Shown: positions 11,897 to 23,935, counted from the first letter of the stretch. The stretch is 64,000 nucleotides of DNA from Mastigias papua (GCA_964019165.1 OZ025268.1:12916359-12980358); one strand, 5' to 3'. Translations and numbers: made by a program. The notes: generated by a model not told the origin, from the sequence alone.

Positions 11897-12780
11897 TCAA
11901 GTTTCTTCCCATTTTCCATGTAAAGCAACTTTAAATGAACACTCTCAGGCACTTCTGTCTATTCTGTTTCGCTACTTCAACATAACATTCTTTTGATGAC
12001 CCCTTGCTATATTGAGCCATTTTTAATCATAAGCGGCTTCCAGAAAAATAAAAGATATATTAACTGTTCTGTTTTGATGTATTTATGCCGTCGTAATACC
12101 ACTCGCCCGCTTTTAGATCACAGACATGGGTATGATATTCCCAACTTACGTACTCAAAGGTAGTGAAACAACTGGGAATATCAGCGGAAGTACGCAAGTA
12201 ACAGCAAAAGCCCTTCAGATTATGGGGTTTTACGACATTCTCTACAACATATCAAATTTTAATTTTATCCCGAACTTCCCCTTTAAGATGTCTACAAATG
12301 CTACAGCCGTCTTTGTGCCACACATGTCAGCAGCTAAGGACAAACGCGAAATCAGGAAGCTCAAAGTTGTTATCGTCTCAATGGCTGGATAATACTGAAA
12401 TGTGTGAAAAATACTTAATAAGCACCATTACCATTGAAGAAGTTTTACATAAGTAGCTGTCAAAAAATTCGAGGATTATCCGCTACGCAAACGTGACACT
12501 AATCTTTGTTACAGTAAAAGTACCTTTGGGATAAAGTTCAGCTTTTTCTAGCATTTGTTGAGATTTCTACCTATCAGCAATTTTTGGCAGGGTAAATTAT
12601 TTCTTAGTAGAGCAGACTTACCTTATCCCCAATCAATTTTGATAAAGTGACATACCTGGGTAAAACGACATATATTGCCATATGTATAGATTCAAGTGGC
12701 AGGATGTATGTTGTGTCTGATTTCCCGACTTGTTAGCAAATGGGCACATATTCACTATGGTTTAGTTCAAAAGTCTAATG
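11897..12780. other. No recognised gene; one 88-codon frame
   Basis: The frame at 12126-12392 (+) has no family I recognise. Near its start an inverted pair, ATATTCCCA and TGGGAATAT, flanks about 30 bp. Nothing else stands out. Confidence 0.4.
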
Positions 12781-12970
12781 GGGAGAATGAACTCTTTGTT
12801 TACGCAAAGAGGTTGTGATTCATAAAGAGATTGTGAGATTGTAAAGAGACTCCTGTGCACTTTAGTGAAAAGGCGATTTTGCTTGCTTAATAATCCAAAA
12901 AATTTTATCTGTATATGTTCTACACATTCCGGACTTTCAGTGAACAGTTATTCTATGGCCGAGTCATACG
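12781..12970 (+). repeat. Dispersed repeat family R1, copy 2
   Basis: Homologous and co-linear with 8138-8313 (GAGAATGAACTCTTTGTTTA start). It lies directly before the MITE at 13002. Confidence 0.6.
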
Positions 12971-13001
12971 TATTTTAGCATTAGAGCCAACACTATATCT
13001 A

Positions 13002-13277
13002 CAATGCCTGCCAAAAGTCTTGGAACACTTGCCATGACTTACGCTGTGGATGCGCTACAGCATTCCCTCCCCCGTTAAACAATGTTCTATGAATCACACA
13101 TGAGCAACATGAAGGCCAAAAGCGATGAGTGTTTATAAAGCTACTGGTTCTCGCTATCTATTCAACATTGTTTGAGGGGGGAGGGGGTTTACATTTTAAG
13201 TGGTGTCACTGAGAAGCGACAGGAGTCGGAATTGAATACCATTGTGTGGGTATTCCAACTACTTTTGGCAGGCATTG
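13002..13277 (+). mobile_element. MITE family M1, copy 1
   Basis: The left end CAATGCCTGCCAAAAGTCTT and the reverse complement of the right end CAATGCCTGCCAAAAGTAGT form terminal inverted repeats. Internal arms CCCTCCCCCGTTAAACAATG (13065 on) and AACATTGTTTGAGGGGGGAG (13164 on) are also complementary. The repeat start resembles Tc1/mariner ends, and TA precedes the left end. It is 276 bp and non-coding. Related copies lie at 20423-20702 and, inverted, at 42876-43147. Confidence 0.8.
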
Positions 13278-13780
13278 TCTTAATCTCATATTTAAGGAGG
13301 ACGGGTAGAGTTGTTAGAGTTGTAACGATGGATCATAGTCATAGGATTTCATTTTTGGTAGAATCAGAGCCATATCTCCACGGAATCATTAGCTTTCATG
13401 TTAATTTGATGTGTTTTTATGCAGTTTATTGACGAAAATTCAGCATAATGTCTAGAAATTTCAACTATAATACAGATGATGTCAAAAATAATTGAAATGC
13501 ATTGCGACCATCTCCTCTCCATATTATTAGCATATTTTGGACATATGGGTAGCATTCTTAGATAAGCTGCAGAGAAAATAACTAAAGTTGTTTGTTTTTA
13601 TCTAAAAATGTGTACATTGCAGTACATTACTAGTACAAGTGACGTAAGTGTAACTGATGATGAATAAACCTTACTCTTTATCTATCATTAAAATTATGTA
13701 GGAATTTTCGAGTAAAAGAATTGCCTTTTAAATGACAACCTGAGCTAAATCAACTGGAAGTGAAATTTATCCCCTGATAA
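13278..13780. other. No recognisable feature
   Basis: AT-rich sequence between the MITE and the Rep relic, with no frame worth reporting. Confidence 0.5.
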
Positions 13781-13884
13781 CATAGGGGTTTGAAGCTGAG
13801 CCGCTGCAAAGCTGAATATTTATATTTGACCGCATTTCCATATTGTACCAGTTAAGACGACACTAGTAGTAAGCGTAGAAGACT

Positions 13885-14280
13885 ATGTCAGACTCTCATG
13901 ACACTGAAGTGTCCTTCTCACTATGCAGGAATAGTGTGAGCAAAGCTTATTTAATTGCTTACAGTAATGCTGACGCTGAGGTAATTGGCAGAAATATGTT
14001 CTCCCCTGCAATATTCCAATCCTTTCAGTCTGATACAGCATCAGCAGTTACATTCAATCAATCCGATGTATGAAGCAGCTTAAAACTGGCAGTTACCTCT
14101 TTTATATGCCGTGCTAATAGAGAGGATATAAAGGTACTTCCATCTCTCCCACATCAAGCGCCCGAATGTCTCTCCGTTATTGACGATCGGGAAATAGAAA
14201 TCTTTAGACATCATTGCTGTCCCTGCCAAACTTTCCAATTTCCAGCATGATGTTGATATTCAAAGCCAGAAAACAACTAT
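13885..14280 (+). pseudogene. Rep-type HUH endonuclease relic (copy 2), N-terminus and part of C-terminus
   Basis: The first 55 codons match the start of the Rep gene at 42021: motif I is conserved (KAYLIAYSNADAE) and the spacing to SAV is the same. The 5' flank is also shared (GTAAGCGTAGAAGACT before ATG; GTAACCACAGAAAACT in copy 1). A frameshift follows, and the HUH region reads MKQLKTGSYLFYMP, so both metal-binding histidines are lost. A large internal deletion removes the rest of the nuclease and most of the helicase. From about 14190 the sequence again aligns with the C-terminal coding region of copy 1. The alignment resumes after the LINE insertion at 15928. Confidence 0.75.
14271..14280 (+). 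repeat. Target-site duplication, left copy
   Basis: AAACAACTAT, identical to 15918-15927. The pair brackets the LINE at 14281-15917. Confidence 0.85.
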
Positions 14281-15917
14281 CATCATCATCATCATCTTGT
14301 ATCCTGTCTGGTCCAGACATTGATTGCCTCATGAGTAAGCTTTTTCCATGCTTGTCTGTCGTATGCACCCTGGATAAGAGTGGTTGGGATCTTAGCGAAC
14401 TGTTGAAGATTTGTTTGGCGTTGTCTACCTCGCGCTCTTTTTCCAGGTATCAATCCAGTTAGAGATAGATGCTCCAATTTCTCTTTTCTGATGACATGAC
14501 CCAAGAATCTCATTTGCCTAATTTTAATCGATTTCAATAAACTTGTATGATGGCCAATTTGCCTGAGAACATTTTCATTTGACTTTTTTGCTCTCCATGA
14601 AATTCGTTGCATACATCTAAAGCACCACATCTCGAACGCCTGAATTCGTGATTCCATGGCTTTGGATATATTCCATGTTTCTGAGCAGTAGGTAAAAAAT
14701 GGGATAAATGTAGCAATTGAGCACACGAAAGCGTGATTTGAATGGCATATTTTTGTTACAGAGAATTGACTTCATTTTCTTGAAGGCTGATTTTGCTTGT
14801 CCGAGTCGTATGCTTATTTCTTTATCCTCTCGACAATTCCATGATAGCGTGCAGCCCCAATATTTGAAATGTTCTACTTGTTTCAAACTCTTTCCATTCA
14901 AGTAAATATTACATTTGGGAGCATCACTATACACCTTTTTGGTGAAAATCATTACCTCTGTTTTCTTGCTGTTAATCTCCATTCCAAAATGTTTCCTTCT
15001 AATATCGAGTTCATTTATAAGCGTCTGTAAATCTTCTTCTGTATGTGCTAAAAGTACAGTATCATCAGCATATCGTAAATTGTTGATGTTGTGTCCTCCA
15101 ATAGATACCCCCTTTAAATCGTCTAGAGAGCGGGTGATTATTTCACTATACACTGAAAAGAGATCTGGTGAAAGAATGCACCCCTGTCGAACACCACGTT
15201 TTATTGGAACCATTTCGCTAAGCTTAGAGTTGACACGTATTGCGGCATATTGTTGATAGTACAATGTCTGTATTAAACGAAGATCTTTGTCATCTAGGCT
15301 AAGATCATCCAAGAAGTGCATCATTTCGTTATGTTCTATTCTATCAAAAGCTTTAGTGTAGTCCACAAAACACGTGTAAATGTCTTTTTGCATTTCAATT
15401 GATCTTTGACCGATGTTTTTTAGAACAAAAACTGCATTCCTTGTTCCACAATCGCTTCGGAAACCAAACTGACTAACATTTAATTCGGTCTCTATTTTAG
15501 GTTTAATGCGTTTTCCGAGAACTTTAAGCATGATCTTTGTGAGATGTGACATTAAACTAATGGTTCTGTGTTCTTCACATAGTAATGTCCCCGGCTTCTT
15601 GGGTAATGGTACAAAGACTGACTGGCACATCTCTTCTGGAAGTACCCCTTGGTTATATATTTGATTGAAGAGTTTACAAAGTACGTCTACACCGTCCTGT
15701 CCAAGTGTTCTGAGCATCTCACAACTAATGTTGTCTGGTCCTGTTGCCTTGCCTACTTTTAACTGTTTAACTGCTTGTTCAATCTCTAGTTCTAAAATTT
15801 CCGGACCTGACAAGTCACCTTCAAACGAAATAGGAATGTTTGTTCTTTTGGGGTCATCGTATAACTCTTTGATGTACCTTCCCCAACGTTCCAAAATGTC
15901 CTTAGTTTCCATGATGA
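14281..15917 (-). mobile_element. 5'-truncated non-LTR retrotransposon with 10-bp target-site duplication
   Basis: A complete insertion: a (GAT)n tail at its 3' end (14281-14297), the reverse transcriptase frame, and exact AAACAACTAT duplications on both sides. Removing it restores an alignment between 14190-14280 plus 15928-15965 and the C-terminal part of the Rep gene in copy 1 (about 40900-40750). It therefore landed in an already diverged Rep element. Confidence 0.9.
14292..15917 (-). pseudogene. LINE reverse transcriptase, single frameshift
   Basis: Starting at the 5' truncation with ETKDILERWGRYIKELYDD, the frame has the full palm: GPDNISCEML, TCFVDYTKAFDRIEH (motif A aspartate), RGVRQGCILSPDLFSVY, LRYADDTVLLA (motif C) and KTEVMIF. 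After a frameshift near 14700 come the thumb and tail (FLGHVIRKEKLEHLSLTG, GKRARGRQRQ). I associate this tail with LINE proteins often mis-annotated as craniofacial development protein 2-like. The ATG at 15936 lies in flanking DNA and is not the native start. The endonuclease is missing through truncation. Confidence 0.85.
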
Positions 15918-15927
15918 AACAACTATA
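15918..15927 (+). repeat. Target-site duplication, right copy
   Basis: AAACAACTAT, identical to 14271-14280. Confidence 0.85.
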
Positions 15928-16530
15928 TCCTGTCAATATCGTTATGCAACATTGCTACTTCAATAAGTATATCATAAACTCCATAGACAAGAAATTGTCC
16001 TTGGCAGTTTGCACGCAACGGATGACTTCATGTTTGTACACAATGGCTGCCAGCAACAGTCTACATAACGTTGTACACTTTCGATAACTTCCGCTGCCCC
16101 TTCCAGTGAGAAGTATTACTCCAAAAAAAATGTTCCCGAACGATGTGCTTTTTGTGCTAGTGTCTGAATCTTGTGTGTTCTCTGCCGAATAATGAGCATT
16201 TTCAGCAAAATTAGCAAATATTTCAACGGTCTACACCTTTTTTAAAAATAAGTTTGACCTAGTATCAAACTATTTCACAAAAAGTGTAGACCGTAGGCGT
16301 TTCATCTATTCCTCGGCAATAGTGCAATAACTGAACGCAGGAAATACTGATTAGAAATGCTATCCTGCGCATAGTTCTCAATGTTGAAATCTCTATTATA
16401 AGATTTATTTTAAGTTTCCAAAGTCTGTAGACCATTGTGAAGACTGCTGAGATAGACAGTCGGCTATGACGGCAGTCATTATGTAAGTTAGTAGTCTCGC
16501 TACTAAGAAGAGGAGTTCTGTACATGTAAC
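15928..16530 (+). mobile_element. Rep element copy 2: 3' end of Rep region and iteron region
   Basis: Read on + it aligns with the minus strand of 40780-40195. Shared landmarks are CAACATTG, GCAGCCATTG/GTAGCCATTG, GGAAGGGGCAG/AGAAGGGGTAG, AAAAGCACATC and AAGAAGAGGAG/ACGAAGAGGAG. It carries six 12-bp iterons in the same order as copy 1: 16054-16065 and 16066-16077, 16224-16235, 16285-16296 (inverted), and 16426-16437 and 16438-16449 (inverted), with increasing divergence. It lies directly after the Rep relic, as in copy 1. Confidence 0.75.
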
Positions 16531-19500
16531 GTTCACGTACATGCATCAGACGCCTTCTAGAGTAGGTACATTTGCAAAAGTAAAAGCAGAGGAACGCATC
16601 CCCTTCATTATATACATATCGTGTATATGACTATATACATATTAAGATAGGTATCAACATGTATATAAATATATATATTTAGTCATATATATTTATTTAT
16701 AGTTGTATAAATATATATTTATATACAAAGGTATTTGTCTATATTTCTATATATTCATTTATATTTATATTTTTATATGTATGCTTATCTATACATTGCT
16801 TTGCCTTAAATCCCCATGATAGATCTAGCTCACCAGCTTGAGTTACAAATCAAATAAAATAGAAAACGGATGTAGTGCAACAGTGAATACTTGATTCAAA
16901 ATCCTAAAGTTTACCTATTTTTGAGACAATGATGCATTGTTGCTACTGTACGTCAATTGTAGGTAAACGACTCTGCAACTCTATGTATCGAAATATACAA
17001 AGAAAAGGTGTAATCAATCGATATCTTCTTTTCATATGCTGTTAGAGAGATTAAAAATCAGTTTCATTTATGAATTTACTTCCTTCATTTGCAATCAATG
17101 ACCAAAGAAGCATCTCTATATACTAAGATCCCTATATGATAATTTATGCCAAACCAATCATATTGCTCGAAATTGTACCACGTGACCTGATTACGCGCAC
17201 ACGATCTCCTCCCAGGGCATTCATCCCATGGCCCCCATATTTCTGTCAAGGGTGGCCATTTGGGTCTACTACTTACATAAGAAGAGATCTGATTTTTATC
17301 ATTTTTTTGCCGAGTTATTCCACTTTCCTCTTATCGCCATTACCAGCAATTCTGTTGCTCCTCCCTGCTGGACCGCGTGTTGTCAGTTTTGCGAGCGGTC
17401 CTGTAGGACTAAGTAACTGTGTATGTTATCGCGAGGAGACTTTGGTTGCAGTTCTTCCAGGTAAGCCTGCTCTATTTTCCTGAAATGGTTTGATTTATGA
17501 ATTCCTGTATTTCCTTTGTCCATTTCATCCGTATTCTACAGTTGTGAGCCATTTATTCCCATATCTCTCTACGAGATTCAGCCACCTTCCTTCGGGGTAT
17601 TACCGCAGCGACAATTCTTCTCCAAGTTGTTCGATTCTATGTACTAAATCACAGTGCTTTTACTGCTAACTTGTGAAAAGATATTCAACATATCTATGAC
17701 TTTGTATTCGGTGCTAGATTATGGCAGGGTTGTTTGCTTTTCATGCCTATTTAGATGACATGGAATGGCTTGCTTGCTGCTTTCAGTTGGGAATGCTTTG
17801 ATTAGGACTACCGTATAGTTGCCGTGTGACTTTGAGGATAATTTCGTCGTTCTGCTTCCAGTTTAGTGCTGTTTTCGCTTGATTTCATTTGCCAAGGAAT
17901 CCTACTTTTCGAGGGTGATATCATCATGACAAATCTTCCCGAGCCATTCGATTCTCTCTGCTAAATCATAGTGCTTTTGCCGGTATGTTGTGATAAACCA
18001 TATAGAGGGTATTTCATGTTGTATTTTGTGGTATATCATGGTGCATTTTGCTAACTTTTTACGCTTTGTTGCCTGATGGGATAACATTCGGGAAGCTTTC
18101 AGTTTGGGTTGCTTTTGCACGATGTGAAGTTCCAGTTTTACTTTGAGGAAAATAAATTAAGGCATGATAACATATTGACCAGTAGCGTACTGAAATTGTT
18201 TTTTCTAACTTCTAAAGTTTCCCGTGTTTTTTCTGTATGTGGTTGTTCGTTGTGTTATCTACTATAACTCTGACAGGTTTGTAGCCCTCCCCCTTATAGT
18301 TTAAGCTATGAAGAGGCTGCTGTTCGTCTTTCATGTCAGGTGTGATTACAAGCAAACTACGTGACTTGCTAAGTTTCTTGAGTGTTAGCCATAAAACGTA
18401 ATGGTATCCTTCAATCTTCATTCTGGTGTAGTTTCTCTAGAGACACGCGAGGGGATTCCCAAGTTCACCTCACGATCGCAGATACATTTGATCCTTTGTT
18501 TCCGAACATCTACATTATAGAATTGTGACTGCAAAGGGTTCTGGAAGTTTTTCGGCAGATTCCTACTGGACTATTTAATAATTGCTGGAATTTTTAGCGT
18601 GCTGTTCACTTTCAGTTATGCTAGGCCACTCTGACATTGTTTACAGTTGAGACCGGTCTGGGTTGAGATGTTGTTTGTAGCTTCTACATAGCTCTTTATG
18701 TTTGCAACACAGTTATTTTAGGCTAGAGCTAGGATGTTATCCAATTTAGTCTGTGGATTATTGCAGTTTGATACCCTGTCTCTGTTTCTTTTTCTTGCAT
18801 TAGTTGAGGAAACAATCGTGTGCATTCTCTCCAAAATCTTGAGGAGCGTTTCATATTACTCTCAGTCCCCGTAGCTGATGCCTTACTTACTTCCAGTACA
18901 GTTTGTAGCTGAATACCAGTACTCTTTATTTACAACACTTTTATATTTCTTTTCACTATGGATCGTAGTGTAACTTTTGAGGAGTCAAATTAGGGGTTCC
19001 TGTATCCTGAATGTTTCTTTGCTGGAAAACAGTTGCTATAAATTCCATTAATGATTTCCATAGATCATTCTGTACATGATGATTCAGTTTAAAGCGATTA
19101 CTTACTATTAGATAGCACGATCATCGCTATTGTGTGGACTTGATTTTTCCGAGCCCCTACCATCAACTCCCCCCACCCCAAATATGTAATTGAGAATACT
19201 GTAATTACTCGAAACCTGATTTGAAGATTAATATTCTATAGGATGTTACTTGTACATAGCAGTATTCTTTTATTTTTATGAAGTAACACTATGGAGTCCT
19301 CTGAGCTATTATAATTCGATACAAGCTAATTTAATTGCTAAGTAAAGCTAATATACCAGATAACAAAGGACTACTGGATGCAACCATATTACAGGTTTAT
19401 GGATCAGATTTAATTGTGTACCTGTATGGAGAAGATTTGTGATCACCCACTAGGTCATAGCCGTAGTCATTCCTGTCAGTTGATAGGCTATTTTTGTATA

Positions 19501-19651
19501 TGTTATACACTGCTACAATTATACTACTAGATTTTCCAACACTCTCTATATTAGAAGTGAAGAATGCAGGAGACAATACTTGATGTAGCTCTTTAATGTC
19601 TCACTGTAAAGACCATTTTGAAGAATTATGTGCTTATTTCATATACAGGAG
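16531..19651. other. No gene recognised; AT-rich block
   Basis: 16610-16790 is almost pure AT with TATATA runs. 17150-17480 is somewhat richer in GC with a 115-codon frame of no known family. The remainder to 19651 has only short frames (17902-18120 and 18212-18421 on minus) that I cannot assign. It could be intronic or intergenic. Confidence 0.4.
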
Positions 19652-20251
19652 ACTAGCTTAATACTGACAACCCGCTAAACGCGTGCTCCCCTATCCCCAG
19701 TTCAAAAGGTTACAGATTAGCCTTGGAAAGACTAACGCTGTGCCGCCATCAAAGCTATATGGTCTGCATTTGTGAGGAGGAAGAATCCACAAAGCTCGCA
19801 TAGGGTCAAGAGAAGGTGACATCATGGGCCTCTGTCATGGAGCACGTGATCTTCGGCCTTGCATTGTGTAAATCGAGAAAACTTATGAGAAAAAATTATG
19901 CAAACAATGCTCGGATACCTGCGCTAGGCTACGGGGCTACTTGACTTTCATCCTTTTTCTGTACAGCCCCGTAGCCTAGCGCAGGTATCCGAGCATTGTT
20001 TGCATAATTTTTTCTCATAAGTTTTCTCGATTTTCACAATGCAAGGCCGAAGATCACGTGCTCCATGACAGAGGCCCATGATGTCACCTTCTCTTGATCC
20101 TATGCGAGCTTTGTGGATTCTTCCTCCTCACAAATGCAGACCATATAGCTTTGATGGCGGCACAGCGTTAGTCTTTCCAAGGCTAATCTGTAACCTTTTG
20201 AACTGGGGATAGGGGAGCACGCGTTTAGCGGGCTGTCAGTATTAAGCTAGT
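19652..20251. repeat. Near-perfect long palindrome: two 287-bp arms, 26-bp spacer
   Basis: The arms 19652-19938 and 19965-20251 are reverse complements with only a handful of mismatches (for example CTGACAACCC against CTGACAGCCC, TAGGGTCAAG against TAGGATCAAG, GTGTAAATCG against GTGAAAATCG). The arm tips are ACTAGCTTAATACTGAC. No frame of note lies inside. It may be a foldback element or a recent inverted duplication; transcribed RNA would form a hairpin of nearly 290 bp. Confidence 0.95.
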
Positions 20252-20422
20252 GACATCATAATCAATGAATTTAGGAAATTTCTCAAGCCCTCTGCCAGTA
20301 TCTCGGTAAGATGTTACCTAATTGAGATTTCGTCAAAGGAAATGAAATCAGCGCCCTCAATTACCCCATGTTTGGTTAAGGTTGTACGGATGTATCATAT
20401 AGATTCATATATACAATTTAGA
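20252..20422. other. No recognisable feature
   Basis: Short spacer between the palindrome and the MITE copy. Confidence 0.5.
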
Positions 20423-20702
20423 CAGTGCTTACCAAAAGTCTTGGACTACTTGCCTTGATTTACGCCATAGATTAGGCATACCAACCCCATCCCCTCCCCC
20501 ATTAAAGAATATTGTATGCAGCAAATATAAGCAACTCGAAGGCCAAAAGTGATGCGTGTGTATTAAGCTACTGGTTCTCGATATCGAATCAACATTTTTT
20601 GAGGGGGGGGGGTTTACATATTAAGTGGTGTCACTGAGAAGCGGCAGGAGTCGGAAATCAATACAATTGTGTGGGTGTTCCTACTACTTTTGGCAGGCAT
20701 TG
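20423..20702 (+). mobile_element. MITE family M1, copy 2
   Basis: The left end CAGTGCTTACCAAAAGTCTT and right end CTTTTGGCAGGCATTG are followed by TA. The same internal segments as copy 1 are present (GTGGTGTCACTGAGAAGCGG, a G-run near 20600 and a matching C-run near 20500). Same orientation as copy 1. Confidence 0.8.
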
Positions 20703-21089
20703 TAGGGGGAATTTATGCATAGTCCTGGTAAATTTTTACGGACTGCGCCCATATATCCCTCACATTTGTACGGAAACAACTCTTTTGAAATAGTTTCCTT
20801 TTGTGTTTTAAATGGTACCGTATTTTACTACTCCTGTATTCATTTTGAGAAAATCTTATGGACCATCTTTCATAGAATTGGGATGCCCAGTACCCTATTC
20901 CCTCCGTTGGGTGCTCCACTGATTGGGACTCCTATGAATATGAGGTAGCTGTTCTTGCACTGAAAGGCTTTTCTTCCTGATGCTCAGTAGAACATTTTGT
21001 TTTGTTCTATCTGCTAGTCAGGAAATGTTCCCCCTTGTTTGCTTAATAGTGAAATTCTTTGGTATCAGGGAGTATTCACTTAGAGGAGA
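20703..21089. other. No recognisable feature
   Basis: Short overlapping frames on both strands with no family resemblance. Confidence 0.5.
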
Positions 21090-23935
21090 ACTGCAAAGCC
21101 AAAACTATTTTTCTACGGATGAAAGAGTTTGTCTTGAAAAGAAGATAACAATTAAAATTTTTGAGAAATCCTGTCTGGTTCTGGAATTATTGGTGTTTTA
21201 AAAGCAACAACGAGAATTTCCCCGATTATTTGCGAGCACTTCCGGGAAGGCCGGGAATGGCGTGACGTCAAAGATACCATGTTATTCGTTCACGTTAGTG
21301 AACTGACTAAGCCGTGATACATGTTTGGAAAAGTATCTGTTTGGATTCTGAATCTTTAAGCAATTATTCGACATGTGTCACCCTCTCAAGTAAAATGTGC
21401 AATATTGTTTGTGGAATAATGCAGCACTTATACGTTATGGCCTCTTTCATAGTTGGGCCTAGCACACCTTGCCGCGAATGTTAAAAACACTGGAAGTGAA
21501 ATTCCTACGAAATTTATATACGATGTGAAAGCACTCATCATTTATACCAAAATATGTAATAGAATCTTCCGATTTTAACGTGGTGCTGGGGAATTACAGA
21601 AACATCCAGATAACTGCCTCCGTCATGTCACCAGAGTCATATTTACGCTATCTTGTACACAGAACACAAAGGGGTAACGTAGTTGTCGTCCTCTTTATTG
21701 TTAACTGTACAAAGCAACGAACCATTTGATAGTAATTTGTAAGCATCAGATCTATCTGAGTGGTTGAATATATCCTTTCTCCACAGACATGATTTCTTTC
21801 CATACCTTACAGATGTTTACCAACGCTTCGAATAATCACTGCAGGCATTTCGGCACAGGTGCCTACCCCCTTCATCTAGTATTTAACTTAACACTTACAC
21901 CTTAGCAAAAGCGTTAAGTGATACAATTAGATTTAGGGGGTACACACGTTAACCGAAAGATGCATGCAGTGATTATTCGACAGATTGGCGCGTAAAGGCC
22001 GAAATACACGGTCCTTTTTTTACAAGAATTCACAAGTTTTCACCAATTAGCCAAAAGGATTAGGTCAATTTGATGAGTGATGGGTGTTTACAAGATCCTC
22101 CTGGTCCTCCGTTGCTCCCTAAATAGATAGAGAAGTACGGACGATTGGTGTTTTCATATACACAATAATATGCTATTTCTCTTGTTATTTTCGTTCTTTT
22201 GATCATAGGAAAACCAATACAAAGTATATGTGTTGGCTTTATAGTTTTGGTATTAAAGTTATCTGGAAAACGCAAAAGCGATTACGCCTGGAGCACCTAG
22301 ATAGAGGTGGGGGCAGTAGAAGCAGATTACCCCGGGCCCCAAGGCCTGAGAAGGGGCCAGAGTTATGAAACAGTGCTTTGGTGATTGCATCAACTTTGAA
22401 ATTTCACATTGACCTCATGAGGGGCCATATGTTTTCATTTGCCCCGCCATTCAAAACAACTGTTTGGGGTTTGGTAGGGGCTTCCTATTCATTACTCTAA
22501 ATCTTCAAACAACCCTTTTCGAATAAGCCCCCCCGCTAGAACTTTAAATCATTAACAGTCTTCCTCCTCATACAGGCCCTAATTACAGAGATGACGAATA
22601 CCCTATTATCGACTGATACCCGTAAGTAGGCCCCTCTGTTTTTATTATAGAGCAAGTTCCCAACTCTTTGACCTCGGTGGCAATATTTGTTCAACATAAA
22701 AAGGCATAAACAAGAGAGTTTCTGTCTATTTGGGTAATGCTTTTCGATGCTTTTGGCCTGGTTCTACGAAGCTACACATTGTTACGTAACGCGAGACAGG
22801 CAGAACAAAAGATTTCTTGTCGCCTGTCAAAGCATAATAGAAAAAACCTATATGATTTCGCCTGAAGTTTGAACGTGTCCATCTTTTTAAAAAGGGAAAA
22901 GTGAGAACATGATGACATGGAATGTGTCAAAGATAATCTTATTTTCTAATGTTTTTGACATACACTAGGTGGAAATAGAGGTAAAACAGGACCGTGTATT
23001 TCGGCCTTAAGGTCAACATCTCTACGGTATCGAAAGAGTTCATGTCTATGGAGAAAGGACACTTTCCACCACTCAGGTAGAGCTGATGCTTATAAATTAC
23101 TAACGATTGGTTCGTTGCTTTGTACAGTTAGCAATAAGGAGGACGACTGCTACTTTACCCCTTTATGGTTTGTTTACAAGATAGCGTAAACATGACTCTA
23201 GTGACATGGCGGAGGCAGTTATCTTGGTGAGTGGTTATTCTTCAATAATTCCCCATCCCCACACTAAAAGTGGAAGATTTTATTTCATATTTTGATATAA
23301 ATGATGAGTGCTTTCACATCGTATATAAATCACGTAGGAATTTCACTTCCAATGTTTCAAATATTCGCGGAAAGGTGTGCTAGGCCCTACTTTGAAAAAG
23401 GTCATAACTTCTAAGCGCTGAAGTATTCCGCAAATGTTATTGTAGATTCTTACTTTGGAGAGTAAAACTTATCGATTGTTATACTATAATTCATGACCAT
23501 TAGGTGGGGTCTGTTCTTTCAAGGTCCTCCCCATACCTACAGGCGGTTTCCTAGCTTCACATCTCTTGGAAAGGAAAACATGGACTTTCCTATTCCAGTG
23601 CAATTTTATGCTGCACATCCAACTATATTGTTAAATATCAATAGCCTAGACACATAACATGACTAAAATGACTTTGATTCTTATTGGTGTTCTCATATAA
23701 ATGATGATCTTGTGTACGTGAGTCTACGTTAGAGGAATCTAACATGGTATCTATGACGTCACGCCCAATAAGTGCCGACAATGGCCGAGAAGTTCGCAGG
23801 GGGCCACAGGTATTTTATATCCGGAATTGTCTCAAAACGCGTCGTTTTTCTCAAGAACGAAGGTGATATTCGGAATCAGCGTGTCTAATTCTGCCATATA
23901 TCAAAAATTAGTTTTGGCTTTGCAGTTCTCCTTTA
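21090..23935. mobile_element. Large inverted-repeat element, about 2.85 kb
   Basis: The outer tips GGAGAACTGCAAAGCCAAAA (21092 on) and its reverse complement (ending about 23931) start two diverged inverted arms. Matching landmarks along them are GTGACGTCAAAGATACCATG against CATGGTATCTATGACGTCAC, CTGGAAGTGAAATTCCTACG against CGTAGGAATTTCACTTCC, GATAACTGCCTCCGTCATGT against its complement near 23205, and GAACCA/TGGTTC with TTGCTTTGTACAGTTA near 23110. The arms run to about 22012 and 22987, where GGCCGAAATACACGGTCC is again mirrored. The centre is about 975 bp. TTA borders both tips, which would fit a 3-bp duplication as in PIF/Harbinger, but no transposase is present. Confidence 0.8.
22013..22986. 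other. Centre of the inverted-repeat element, non-coding
   Basis: No transposase or other family found. A relatively GC-rich patch (22290-22560) contains CCCCGGGCCCCAAGG and a C-run. Confidence 0.4.

Noticed and set aside
16610..16790. AT-rich block as an origin or centromere-like element
   Set aside because: Only low-complexity TATATA sequence; no repeat unit or other support.
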